A stretch of 64,000 nt of DNA from Lunularia cruciata (taxonomy: Eukaryota > Streptophyta > Marchantiopsida > Lunulariales > Lunulariaceae). Shown in pieces: positions 33,136-45,478 of this stretch; within the stretch, counting starts at the first letter, position 1, and every line of letters starts with the position of its first letter. The notes under the pieces are model-generated. The model saw only the letters and a program-made list of their open reading frames with translations. It was not told where the DNA came from and ran no database searches. The DNA lies in the NCBI GenBank assembly GCA_948567375.1, contig OX419762.1, forward strand, positions 40,839,034 through 40,903,033, in the 5' to 3' direction. Made by a program: the position numbers and the translations under genes.

Positions 33136-35700
33136 ATGTATCTAACCTTTACTAGCTATGAGATTGAGAGAGAGTAGAGGTTGGCTTGCTTGGACTTGGA
33201 TGTCCTAGGTGTTGTTGCCATGTTTGAGGGTTATAGGGTCCAATTACAAAATCATGCACAAGAGTTAGCATTTGCTATGGAGAGATGTGATAATGTGCAT
33301 GTTCAAATAGAGGAGAGAGTAGTCTAGCTCAAGTGGAGCTTGTATGCTTATCTTGGACCAAGATTCTGTGTGATTGCTTGCAAGCCCCGCATTTTGCCCT
33401 CATAGGAGATGGAGATCCAAATAGATGTCACCCATGTATTTCCATGTAGTGTTGTGTTTCAAGAGACCCAAAATTTTGCCTACCATTTCTTATTTTGCAA
33501 TGTGGTGACTCAAAAGGCTCAAACTAAGTTTAGAGAGAGGCTTCATCTTTCAAGAGAGTATATTCCATGTATTCTCCTCCCAAGATTCCTATGAAAGAAG
33601 ATTATTGTTGTGGATGTTTCTTGTTTGGCATCATGGTAGCACTAATTATGGTGTGTAGGAGAGCTTGACCATTAGGCATGGTTGGTGCCCTCACACACCA
33701 TTGGGGTTTGTAGGGTGGGTAGCACATCTTGGTACTAGCCATTTCATTTAATTTTGTTTGTTGCACTTTGAGGTTATCTTGTGGATAGATATTATACTTG
33801 ATGGAGTTGCTTGATGGAGTTTAGTCATTGCTACGGAGCATGTGGTAATGGTCAAAGCTCCTAAAGGGAGTTCAAAACAAGTCTTGGCACATGGCCTGTT
33901 TGTGTTTTGTAGATGTCTATAGAGATACATTCAGAGGACTTAGAGCTAGATCTTATGATCATCTCACTTCATTAGGTTACCTCTTTAAGATCTTTTGATC
34001 TTAGATAGTTATGCACTCTCTTACTATAGAACCAACCACATTGTGCAAACTATCCTCCCTACTTCTGTCCTTGCAGACTAACAGATCATCATACACTTGG
34101 TCATTTGACCCCTTGATGATAATTTTGGATAGATAATGTTTAGCTTGCTTTTAGTTGGGCCATAGAGGAGTGGACATCTAGTAGACTGAGTTCTTATAAT
34201 AGTGATCCATATGACCTTCTAGCTAGTGGTATCATTCACCAATTCTTTGATGAGAGCAAGTGGCATCCTTGGTGATCATTGAGTCCATTTAGGATTCAAC
34301 ATGATGTATACCAGTGTAGACTTGAGGATGTAGTTGCACATAGACTCCATGTTTCATCTCCCTCATCTTCTTCACTTCCTTCTCCTCTAGCATAAGGACT
34401 AGCCTTACTGACTATAAATTTATACACATCACATGTATCATTTTATGATTCTATATTTATTTCCATTTTCACTTTGCTGCATTCTTATACCTCATATCAT
34501 GTGAATGCAAATCTTTTAGCTCACATGAAATTTATTCACTATGCTTGGGTGCCACTTGGTGCCTTCAATTTCCATCATGCACCTTCCATATCCAATAGGC
34601 ATCATTGGGGGCTATCAAGCACCTTTCATATTCTCGGTTGGGTGTAAGCCAACATCTTTTGTTGATGGAGCATTAACAAATGCCAATGCACACCATTTTG
34701 GAGATTGGTTGGGGGCAATAGAAGGTTTAGTTGGCTTATTTAGGCACTGATGGGTGTCTCCAAGTGGCTATTCTATTTAGCTTCAAGCATCAAGTGTCTT
34801 TTTGGAGTGGTTTTTTAGACTCTTTGGATTTTGATAAGGATTATTGTCAATCCTTGTTTTAAAAATCTCTAGCACTTATACAAAAATCTCAAATCTCATG
34901 CATTTAAGCACAATACACTTACCAACAATCATTACACGTTGGATTACACAATAGTCAAACATCATCTTTAATTCTAAAATTACTCTAGTTACATGGAATT
35001 GCCTTTCATGGTTGTATCATATTTGTTGTTACTAGAGTATGAATTTGGAATAAGATTTTTTGGCTTGGGACTATAAGGTGTAGAAAAAGGCTTGATTTCT
35101 TTATGAACTTGATTTGGAATGTTGAAATATTGACTTATTTCCTTGGGAGATTTTCCTCATTACAAGAGACTCATTTTGATTTCATAAGTATGCTCTGACT
35201 CAAGACTCATCTCCTTGAACCAATGTTTGTCTGCCCTAGCTTTCCTTTTATGAGCACTCAATTTCTTCTCAATCTCAACTTTTGTCTTCCCGGTCTCTAA
35301 TCTAAAATGCTAAGCTTTGATTTTCATCAATTTCATCTTTCTTTTCTTCATGTTAGTGGCTTCTAGTTCAACTAGTTGTAACCTCTCCCTAGATTCTATA
35401 GTGTCTACCTTCAACATGGTGATTTTTGCCAAATCTTGAGACAATGACATACTTGGTGACATTCTAGACACCTTACTTACATATGTTACATCTTTTCTCC
35501 TTCTTTGTATTATGTTTCCCTTTGTTGTCCAAGAAAGCACTATTTGATCCATCCCCTATAGAAGCTAATGGAGGTGGTGTTATAAAAATTGACTCCTATA
35601 TTGGTGCAACAAATTGTGACTCCTTGGGTGTGCCTGCTAAAATTCCATTCTCCAAGCCCTCCATGTAAACACTAGCTAAACTTTCCACCTCTTGGATGTT
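33136..35700. other. Unassigned decayed sequence
   Basis: Several short open frames on both strands and no recognisable domain. A minus-strand Lys/Met-rich frame at about 35.3-35.55 kb is helical but unassignable. Confidence 0.4.
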
Positions 35701-35709
35701 TGCAACAAA

Positions 35710-36070
35710 CTAGGGATATGAGTTAGGGTGCACCACCTTTGGAGGAGTTGGGAATTGAGAGGTTGTAAAGATGGTTTCTTTACATTTTGGAATTCCGTCG
35801 GCCTCAACTTTGCTTGAATTGGGATTTAAATCTCCCAAACTTACCATAGTAGGTGGAGTAATATTAGCTCTATTCCCAAACATGGCTTCCATTCTTACAA
35901 AATGTGGGTAAATCCTATTCAATTTTTCATTTATGGTTCTCCATCCTTTGCCATCTTCCTTTTTGATGAGCCCTTCTTTAGTCAACTTGTTTTTAACTCC
36001 CATGCTTCTTTGTATGATTTTTCATACCTCAGTCATTTCTTGTACAAGCTATCAATTTTTAAAGAATTAG
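35710..36070 (-). pseudogene. Possible Myb/SANT or trihelix-like relic
   Basis: On the minus strand, about 36.07 to 35.71 kb, frames carry a basic helical stretch (KIDSLYKK, YEKSYKEAWELK) and then GWRTINEKLNRIYPHFVRMEAMFGNRANITPP. That resembles the tail of plant Myb/SANT-like or trihelix proteins, some of which accompany PIF/Harbinger elements. The two parts are in different frames and there are stops, so it is dead if real. The match is from memory of the pattern only. Confidence 0.28.
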
Positions 36071-36099
36071 AAAACCTTTGCATTCTTGAACACAAAATT

Positions 36100-37940
36100 T
36101 GGACATGAAAATAAAATAATGACTTTTGAATGTGCTTTTTGCAATTCCTACCATGAATTTATGAAAAATGATCAAGGTCTTCCAAATAATCAAAAATTGG
36201 CCATAATAATGTGTTACTATCCAGATTCATTTGTCCTCCTTTTCTTTGCTTAGCATAGCATGGAAGATACCATCCTCAACAATTCTCCAAACTTCCTTAA
36301 TGACTATATTGATTGTGAAAATTAAATTTGAGTCTAAAGGTCTTGGTTCTAAATCCAAATGTAAACCTGCAATGCAATTAGATACTTGATCTCCCATTGC
36401 ATAAATTTTGATGCCTTTTTGGGGTAAAATCTATTGACCATCAATCATTTTATTGGTTACTGCCAAGTGGCAAGGATACTTTTCCATAACTCTTGATCTC
36501 CTTTGCTGGACTAATTTATTAAAAATAACCACCACAATTCAAAAGTACTAAACCAATTGCTTAGTTTATTAACATGTAATAGAAGTATTAGCACACCAAT
36601 GAAATCTACACCAATAGTTGAATCTAGTTCAAATAGTTCCAAGGAGGGAAGCATGTTTGGAGCATCTGCCAAAAATTCTCACAAATCACTTTCCAAAAAG
36701 TGTGGCAATTGGATCAATAAGCCATGTTACCTCTTTTGACTAACATTTATTTTGATATGGCACACCTAAACATCTATAACAACTTCCTTGATTTTTATAA
36801 ATGAACACATCTTGCACTAATTATCCATTACACTCTTATTGTGGGTTTCAATTATTAACATTTCATCACCTTACATCTATCAAATCGATTTCTGAAATGC
36901 CCTAATGTGTTTATGGATTCTTTCTACCAACATGATGCATGGAGTTCACTCTAGTCAATTTATAAATCTTGCCATCTACATAAGGATCAAGGATGATTGA
37001 TGTAGGTAGTAGTTAGTCATTCTTTGCATTCCTATACCGTGCAAAGTATATTCAGAGAGAGGAACAGATGGATGGGTGGTTCATATGGTGGACACATACT
37101 TGGTAAATGTGTATGTACCTAACATATAATGTTCTGGTTTGTGGAACTTAAAGCCATACTTGATTGGAATTTAAAACTAAAAATTCTTAATTTCAGAACT
37201 ATTCTAATTTAAAACTCAAGGATATGATTTGAGTCCATCCTTCATAAGTGCAATATCTTATGGAATCTTTTGTAGTGGAATAACCATGCGGGGTTGTCCA
37301 AAATTGGCATTGGTTAAAGACAACAGTGAACCTACAAGTGTTAGAGGTAACATAGAAGGTAAATGAAACAAGAAGTTGAAGCAAACCTCACACATCTAAT
37401 GCAACATTCATGTCAAGATTTTGATTGCATCTATTCCACATGAGCAAAATAGTGAATTTTCTACATGATGGACCTTGAAGATCTTGTTTATTTTGAAACA
37501 ACCTAAGAGTTCCATTGCTCAAGGTCCATTCAAATAAAACAACGCAACTACCAACATACTTGGTTGTTGCATGCAATGTTTGATGTTTCATACTACATGA
37601 AGTTGGAAGCTTCCATGGTATATATATCCCATATATACAAATGGCCAACTTCCTACACATGGTTGAATAAGAGTGCAATCATTTCAAAAGCACATTGCTA
37701 ACACCTTCCACATCATGTCAAAGGAAATCAAAGTGGACTCCTATCCAAGGAATTTTCTTCCCTTTACTACAAACATGGTTGATCATAGGAAGGAATCATT
37801 GTCTTGGAATCAATTATTAGAACACAACAAGAAGATCCTTTAGGGTGGCCTTTTTTTGCCATGGCTCACTTCAAAACTCTCCTATCTACTACTTTGGCCA
37901 TGCAAAGTTGTGTATTTCCCTCCTTGGCAATGATTTACAC
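36100..37940. other. Unassigned sequence
   Basis: AT-rich, with only short open frames and no terminal repeats or RNA genes recognised. Confidence 0.4.
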
Positions 37941-37959
37941 ATTATGGACCCCATAAATC

Positions 37960-38360
37960 AGATTAGGTAGGGCTTTGATCAAGCTACATCTTGTAGGCTT
38001 GAGAGTCAAAGTGTCAAAGTGCAAATCATGGCTCCTTTTTGGTACCCTTCCTCACATTGAGCTTCTAGAGTGGCATGTCACATCTACACATGGACTACAT
38101 GTTCTTGGAGTACCAATAGGATCCAAGGATTTTGTCACATGCTTCTTAGACATTGCACTTGTAGAAGATATTCTCCATGTGGATGACCTTCCTCTACCAA
38201 GAGATTCATAGATGAAATTTGGTATACTCTCCTCTAGTATTACCCATGAACCAACTTACCTTCTCTGCAAGTTTCTCCTTTCCTTGACTTTCCTATCATG
38301 TTTGAGTGGTAGTGTTAGGAGGATTATGAGAGTCTTTGGTGATATCATCAAATTAGTGGA
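37960..38360 (+). pseudogene. LINE-type reverse transcriptase relic
   Basis: The plus frame reads LRVKVSKCKSWLLFG, then GLHVLGVPIGSKDFVTCFLD and VEDILHVDDLPLPRDS, continuing with a PTYLLCKFLL block after a stop. This order (SKC, then LGVPIGS, then a short leucine-rich helix, then PTYLL) resembles the thumb and connection region of plant non-LTR RT proteins. The upstream catalytic RT core was not found, and frames break quickly downstream. It is best read as a 5'-truncated LINE relic. Confidence 0.4.
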
Positions 38361-38369
38361 ATTTTTGTG

Positions 38370-39210
38370 TGATGAGGTATTTGGCATGTAGACAAACATC
38401 TCTACAAATCTCATGCATAAAGGCTTATTATCAATAGAATAGATGATATCTTTAGTGTTTTTGGGTAGTTGTGCTTTCTTGGCACCCTTACTTTCCTCCC
38501 ATTTTGTGGTTGCTTATAGGCCAACTTTGGAGACATATGTAGACAAAGGATCCTTTTCTCTCCAAGTGTTATTATAGCAAACAAGAGATGGTCCATTTCA
38601 TGTGCACAAGAGGACCTTCAATCCTTTGCTTCATTACCATCGAATTGAGGGAGCATTTGTTTGCCTTGTAGATGACACATGTCAGAGCAGACTTATATTT
38701 GGTCCAAGATGATCAAGTGCTAGTGGCGGATGTTGTGGTTATAGATCCTATGTTTGATGCAATTTTGGAAGGAGTGATCACCCATCTTCCTAAATGGGTA
38801 GCAAGCAGAGCAACAACATGCAATGTCTCCAAATATAAGAGTATGTAGCAAGGTCATCTCTTTGTTATATAGAGCAATTGACATAGCAATTGATATATTT
38901 GTCTAGGATTGCATGGGAGCTTATCATATTAGATGTCAAGGGGTACCACTCTCACTCTCATACTTTGTAGCATATTTTAGACAACATATGTCCAATTCTC
39001 TGTAGAGAGCATTGGATGGTGCAATCCATAAGAGAGCAATCACAATAGGTGATGCTTCTTTGGATGCTCTTGTAGTTTGTAGACCTTACAACTTGGATAG
39101 CTTGGATATCTTAGGTGCAGTAGGGCAGATTTCTCATATCAATAATATTGGATCCTAGCCCTATTTTACCACTTTTATCCCTCCCTTGTACAACTTGATG
39201 GGGCCTTCCC
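38370..39210. other. Unassigned sequence, perhaps LINE tail
   Basis: Broken frames only. It may be the downstream part of the LINE-like relic, but no motif confirms this. Confidence 0.3.
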
Positions 39211-39218
39211 ATAATTCA

Positions 39219-39541
39219 TGTTCTACATGGTTGCCTTTCTTCCATGACTTTGATTTGTAAATGTTTATGTTTGCATGCAACTTAGATCATCAAATTAAAA
39301 CCCAAATTGAAACCTCCCCATCCTTCATGTTCTATGTGGTTGCCTTTCTCCCATGACTTTGATTGGTAAATGTTTATGTTTGCATGCAACTTGGATCATC
39401 AAATTAAAACCCAAATTGAAACCTTCCCAACCTTCATGTTCTATGTGGTTGCCTTTCTCCCATGACTTTGATTGGTAAATTTTTCTGTTTGCATGACACT
39501 TGGATCATCAAATTCAAACCCAAACTGCAACCTACGTTTGA
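39219..39541. repeat. Tandem repeat, three 107-109-bp units
   Basis: Units begin catgttcta at 39,219, 39,326 and 39,435 and contain ggttgcctttct, tttatgtttgcatgcaact and caaattaaaacccaaattg. The first two are very similar; the third has drifted. Non-coding. Confidence 0.85.
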
Positions 39542-39544
39542 ATG

Positions 39545-40232
39545 CATGGAATTGGAAGCCATTTTTGAGAAACCTCCACAATGATGCTTTAGGAAAGTCA
39601 TATGAATAAAAGAAATATTCTTGTGAACCAGTGCATCAAGTCTTTTCTATTACATGTTGTTCTCTTTCTCCTATTGTCTCTTGTACTCCTTCCTTAATCC
39701 TTTCTTTCTACCACACCTCTCCTTTATAAAGTGATTTTGATTGTGATTTATATTATCAAAGGAAGGTAGGATCTATGAGAAAGCACAATTCATAGATTGT
39801 GGATATGGGCAACACCTTTGAATGCATTGATTTAATTAGCTACAATTTGACATGTGTTCAACAAGTAGAATATATGGTGTGGATTTTGGGCTTTATATTT
39901 CCATCTATTTAATTAGGTACATTTATAGGAACTAAAATATCATATTTATAAACATGGATTTTGGATTTGATTTTGAGTAGATCCCTAGATCCTCATTAAT
40001 GAGAGGGTGGTCTATCTCCATGCATTGATGGAAAATGGGATGTATAGGAAAGCCCAAGCCCAAGGATTACCATGGACTTTGAATCAATTTCCAATAAATA
40101 TGTGGCATCAATGGGAGATAAATATAGGGGAAAGTCAGAGGATGGGAGTGAGATTAATATTTTTTTAATAAATTCAAGGAGACAATGAATACTATCTTGA
40201 AAAATAATCTAACAATAGAATTAGGAGAAGTT
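39545..40232. other. Unassigned sequence left of the copia element
   Basis: Nothing recognisable. AT-rich with no supported gene. Confidence 0.4.
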
Positions 40233-40469
40233 TGAAGGTCCAATTTAGTAATACACAAGAAATACATGCACCATGGTAGACATAAGAAAATATGTGGGTT
40301 ACCTCATTGAGGCTAAGGCCATGGGAACACACCAATAGCTTTACTAATAATGAGACTAATGTATCACAAAGAGCTTCTACCAACTCTCTTATATAGTAGT
40401 ATAACCCTAGTCTAACTAACCATAATCAAACTAACTTGAGTTACTCAAGACCTGAGTTAAATCTTAACA
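40233..40469 (-). repeat. 3' LTR of the copia element
   Basis: 237 bp, plus-strand tgaaggtccaattt to aaatcttaaca. It is preceded, in element orientation, by an aagggggagat purine tract. It matches 54,123-54,360. Confidence 0.82.
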
Positions 40470-42196
40470 ATCTCCCCCTTGACTCATGTCTTGGGGTCCT
40501 TAACCTCTATAACCTATACGAATACTCTATGAGAAGTCCTAGAACGAAACCTAACATAGTTCCTCTATAAAGTAGAGTTCACTAGAACTAGGCCGTAGCC
40601 TAAACTGGATAAAGTAAAATCATGTATATAGAGATAAGATAATTTCTGGTCTAATCTACTTGTGCCAATATGCAACACCTAAAATTGGGCACAATGTCTC
40701 AAAAAACTCTCCAAGAAATCATTTTGATAAAAGCATCAGTAAGATAGAGTTTACCGTCAATCTTGACTAGCTCAATCATTTTGTCAAACACAACCTATGC
40801 AAGAAAATTATACTTGATATCAATTTGCTTCATTCTACTATCCATTCCCTGATTTATAGCTATATGTAAAGCACTTTGGGTATCACAATGAAGATTCACA
40901 AGATCATGTATCAATCCCATCTTTGTGATAAGCCTGTCCAACCAAATTGCTTCCTTCTCTACTTCAATTACCACTACATACTCAACTTTTGTAATAGAGT
41001 TAGCTATGCACTTTTGCAATGTAGATCTCCAACTTATGCATCCACCTCTAAGTGTGAGCACATACCAATTCATAGATTTTCTCCCATCTAGATCTTGTCC
41101 CTAGTTAGCATCTACATAGCCAGTAAGTGATTTGACATTGTTTGATTAGTATCAAACACAAGGCCGAAATCCAACATACCCTTGAGATATTTCAGGATCC
41201 ACTTCACAACTTCCCAATGTATCCACTTTGGATTTGACATGTATCTTCTGGTCTTACATATAGCTAGAGCAATGTCACGCCTAGTGCAAATCATCAAAAA
41301 CATGAGACTTCTCACTACCTTGTCGTAAGGGATCTTGGACATCAAACCTTTCTCCATGGCATATGTTGGACAAAGAGCTGATGAAAGCTTGAAGTGAGGA
41401 GCTAAAGGAGTACTCACAACCTTGCAATTCTCCATGTTAAATCTTGCAAGTACCTTTCTATCATACTTCCCTTGAGTTAACAACTTCTCATCCTCCAAGT
41501 TTCTTTGGATCTCCATCCGTAAAACCCCCCTTGTTATACCAAGATCTTTCATTCTAAACTTAGAACTCAAGAGAGCTTTGAGCTTATCAACATCAAATCA
41601 ATTTCTACTTGCAATAAGCATGTCATCTACATGGAGTATCAGAATAATGAAGCCAAATACTTCATTACCTTTTCACATGTATACACAAGGATCAAACACA
41701 CTCTGTTTAAGTCCTTGTGACCTCATGAAATCATGAAATCACTTGTTCTACTCTATGGGTTTGCTTCAATCCATGTAACGATTTTAAGAACCTAAAAACC
41801 ATATTCTCTTGGATTTTCTTCACAAAGCCCTTAGGTTGTCTCATGAAGATCACCACATCTAAATTGCCATAGAAGAAAGTAATGATAATATCCATTTGAT
41901 CTAAGATAAGACCAAAAAAAGTCACAAGTACACACAATAAGAAAATAGTGGCATACTTAGCAATAAGAGAGTAGACCTCATTGTAATCCACACCTTTTTC
42001 TTGTGTGAATCCCTTGGCCACCAACCTGACCTTATAGATCTTCTTTTCTCTATCAATGGGGTTGTCTTTCAGTTTATAGACCCACTTACTATCCACTAGT
42101 TGTTGATGTTTTGGAAGCTTCACTAACTTCCAAGTCTTGTTTTTAATCACTGATTGCATCTCCCTCTACATCACTACATTCCACTCAAGTTTGTCC

Positions 42197-42883
42197 TTTA
42201 ACACCAATTTGTGCATGTATGTGTTATTGTGATATTTAGTTTGGTATTATAAGTTCTTGAGAGATCTTATTTATATAGAAAAAAAGATGATTCTACATTA
42301 ATCATGATTAGCTAAAGTTAGTCATATCTAAGATAGAGAAGTCCTTAATTTAGAAGAAATGGAAAAGATGAGCACCACTATTTTGGATTCTAGTGTATTG
42401 ACTTGGTATTATTCTTATGTGTTTGGATTTGAGGAAAGAGTTGAGAACTCTTGGACCCACAAGCCATTTTGCTTTGGATTATTCTATAGTCCAAGGATAG
42501 CATATGTAAAAGAATCCTTGACTCAGTGGTTGGGTCAATATAAGACCACATCCTTAGGACAATATTCCCATGAGTATAGATATTCCTTTGGACTTTATAA
42601 TTTATTTGACTTTTAGCCTAGTAAATTGAGTTACTCTAGTAATTAGTAAATTTGGTATATAACTATTTCACAAGTGTATAAAATAGGGTTGAGGAGGTAC
42701 TCATCATTATTTTATTTGCAACTATCTCTTTCTCATTGAGTTCTCTAGTGAGCAATGGTTTGAATCTTGGAGTGTTAGCCTTGGAGGAGTATGATGGAGT
42801 TAAGATTCCTTGCCTTCTTAGTCCATGGTGCGCTACCATAATAGCCATCAAAGGTTCTTTAGTGAGAGATAAGCTGGCTCATA
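42197..42883 (+). mobile_element. Solo LTR of gypsy family A
   Basis: 687 bp, collinear with the 692-bp LTRs of element A but with scattered substitutions and small indels. It is flanked by the duplication gtcc (42,193-42,196 and 42,884-42,887). No internal sequence remains, so it is the product of LTR-LTR recombination. It splits the copia pol region. Confidence 0.9.
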
Positions 42884-43846
42884 GTCCATCAAAGCTTGAT
42901 CCTCATTATGAAGAAGGTTCCACTTCTTCCAAGATCAAGGCCATACCATCACCATCATCAAAAAATATATCCTTGTCTCCTAATTATGTTGAATTAGCAC
43001 ATTTTCCAAATTTGTAGGAGCACAAATAGAGCATCCAAACATCCTGCTTGTTGATAACTTTGCTTGATCTTCATGTGATGGCATGTGTCAAGGTTTACCA
43101 ATCTCCTCATGCTCTTGTAATTCCTCAATTTAGAGAACTTGCTCCTTTGTGGGAGCACCTCCTTGTGCCTCATTATGAAAACAATCATAATTAATCTCCC
43201 CCTCAACAATATTTAGAGGAGAAGTTCCCTTGTCAGTATGAGAAGCTTGAGCTTTCTCCACCTTAATTGATGATCTAGACTCATTGAATGAAACATCTCT
43301 ATTGACAATCAATTTAAAGGTGAGGGGATCCCACAACCTATAACCTTTTCACACCACTATGGTAGCTAAGAAAAGCACATTTCTTGGAAGTAAGATCCAA
43401 CTTAGACATACTTTCATTGGGTATGAGAGAGTATGCATTACATCTAAAGACTATTAAATGATTTTAATCTATAGGCCGTTCATTCCTCATGTCAAACAAT
43501 ATCATGTAATTAAGCGCACTAGAAGGAAAAATATTTAGCAAATAAGCTACATTGTTGATAGCTTCAGCCCATAATGCATGTGATAAACCTGATTGGCTCA
43601 ACATACTTCTCATCTGCTCCAATAGTGTTTGATTGAGCCACTCAACAACCAACACCATTTTGTTGTGGAGTGTATATTGTAGTGAGATGTTGAGTTATCT
43701 CCTCTTGTTGAAAATACATCTCAAATTCTCTAAAAGTGTATTCCCCACCATTATTTGATGGTAGAAATCTCACTTTCTCACTAATTTATGTCTCAACTTG
43801 GGCTTTCCACTTCTTGAAAGTGTCAAAGACCTTAGCCTTTTGATGT

Positions 43847-44034
43847 AGTAATTAAATTCATATAAACCTCAAATAATCATCAATGAAAGATACATGGTAT
43901 AACATTCTAAAATATGAGGGAGTAGGGGATGGGCCTCAGAAGTAATTAAATTCATATAAACCTCAAATAATCATCAATGAAAGATACATAGTATAACATT
44001 CTAAAATATGAGGGAGTAGGGGATGGGCCTCAGA
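43847..44034. repeat. Local tandem duplication inside copia, 94-bp unit
   Basis: Two head-to-tail copies starting at 43,847 and 43,941 (agtaattaaattcat to gggcctcag) differ by about one base, so the duplication is recent relative to the element. Confidence 0.85.
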
Positions 44035-45091
44035 AATCACTATGTATATAATCAAGAATCTCTTTGGAACTATGAGTTCCAACACCAAAAGCAATCTGAT
44101 GCTACTTCCCTAGTACACAATGCTCACAAAATTCTAAATTACAAGACCATATTATAGAAATAAACCGTTTCTTGCAAAGAATAGACATGCTCTTCTCACT
44201 AATGTGACCTCCCCTTAAATGCCACAATTAGTCAATAGTATAATGAGATCTAGTAACATGAGCTTCTCTACAAAGAATGTTGCACTCTAGCATATATAAA
44301 TTTGTGTGCTTATGTCTTTTCAAGATGACTTTTCTCCTAGCCATGACTTGAAGTACACCATCAACTACATCCCATTGATGACCATTTGTGTCTGACATGC
44401 CAAGAGATATCAAGTTCTTGCACATGTCAAGGATATGCCTAACATTAATCAATGTGTGCACAAGACTATCAAACATTTGAATCTTGTAATACCAATAGCT
44501 AAACATATTATCTAGAAGTGGAATTTGGTTTGGTAACATCTGGAATGATGTTATACATGATGGACTAAAAATATCAAATATAGGTATCACCAAATGAGTA
44601 CTTCTACTAATAGGGTAGAAACCAGAACAAGCTTGAAAACCTTAGAACCAATAGCTAAACTTAGGATCTAGATGCAAAATTTGGTTTGGTAACAATTGAA
44701 AGGATGTTACACATGATGGACTAAATAGATCAGAAATAGGTATCACCAAAAGTGTACTTCTACTAATAGAGCAGAAATTGAAATATACTTGAAATCTTTA
44801 GAGGTAATTTTGAAGGCCTAGACGGATGAATTAGGCCTAAAAATGTGCACAGTCCTCCCCTAAAATAGAAAAATTTGGCCTTCCCTCCCTCTTTTTGTCT
44901 CATCAACAACTTTCCAATGGTACCTCATTGATGCAATTTTGAGATTTGTATAAGATCCTCTAAAGGTTCCCTTTGGTCAACATTAGTTTGACCAACCAGA
45001 TAGGGCCAGATCCGCCATGTCATCCATGCATGTGTCTAATTTGAGGGTGGAGACCAATGACATGTCACCAATCCATATATCTGATCCAACG

Positions 45092-45478
45092 TATAACAAT
45101 ATGGAGTTTAGTGACGTAGTTAGTAAGGCTAATGAAGTAGAGAATAAGCCAAATTAGCCATGAATATTCCAAAAGCATTTAGTTAACTTGCACCCAAAGC
45201 AGGTAGCTTCTAGAAGGAAGCTTCTAACTAGTTTAGCTTGCATGCCAAGTAGGCGGTTTCTAAAAGGAAGCTTCTTGAGAAGCTTCTTGGTTAACTTGGC
45301 TTGCATTCTAAGAAAGCGGCTCAAGAAAGCTTCTTGAGCAGCTTCTCAAGGGCCTTGTATGCTACCTATAAATACCAAAGCCGAAGCTCATGCTAGGCAT
45401 TCAGAGTTTTCTCACATTCAAGCGTCCCAATGTGAACTTCCATTCTCCTATTTCTCTCCTTGGTTTTGGTCTTTTACA
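45092..45478 (+). repeat. 5' LTR of element G
   Basis: 387 bp, tataacaatatgg to gtcttttaca. It is longer than the right copy because of internal variation in the agcttcttgag-type repeats. It is followed by ttggtatcaaag. Confidence 0.83.

Larger units (their letters stand above)
40795..44600 (-). other. Copia pol region
   Basis: Recognised blocks in element order: a GAG-pre-integrase stretch (about 44.5-44.2 kb, MLECNILCREAHV-type), an integrase tail (about 43.66-43.46; VEWLNQTLLEQMRSMLSQSG and LWAEAINNVAYLLN), the integrase-RT linker (LTFKLIVNRDVSFNES, about 43.3), RT (KTWKLVKLPKHQQLVDSKWVYK, then the MKDLG and YMSNPKWIHWEVVKWILKYL blocks) and RNase H (SITKVEYVVVIEVEKEAIWL to the CDTQSALHIAIN region). 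Fossil, with several breaks, and interrupted by the family-A solo LTR. Confidence 0.82.

Noticed and set aside
39219-39541. Repeat array as CRISPR or RNA gene cluster
   Set aside because: Three head-to-tail AT-rich units without spacers or conserved RNA structure in a plant-type genome.
43847-44034. CRISPR-like or regulatory repeat
   Set aside because: Only two adjacent near-identical copies without spacers; a simple tandem duplication in a copia relic.
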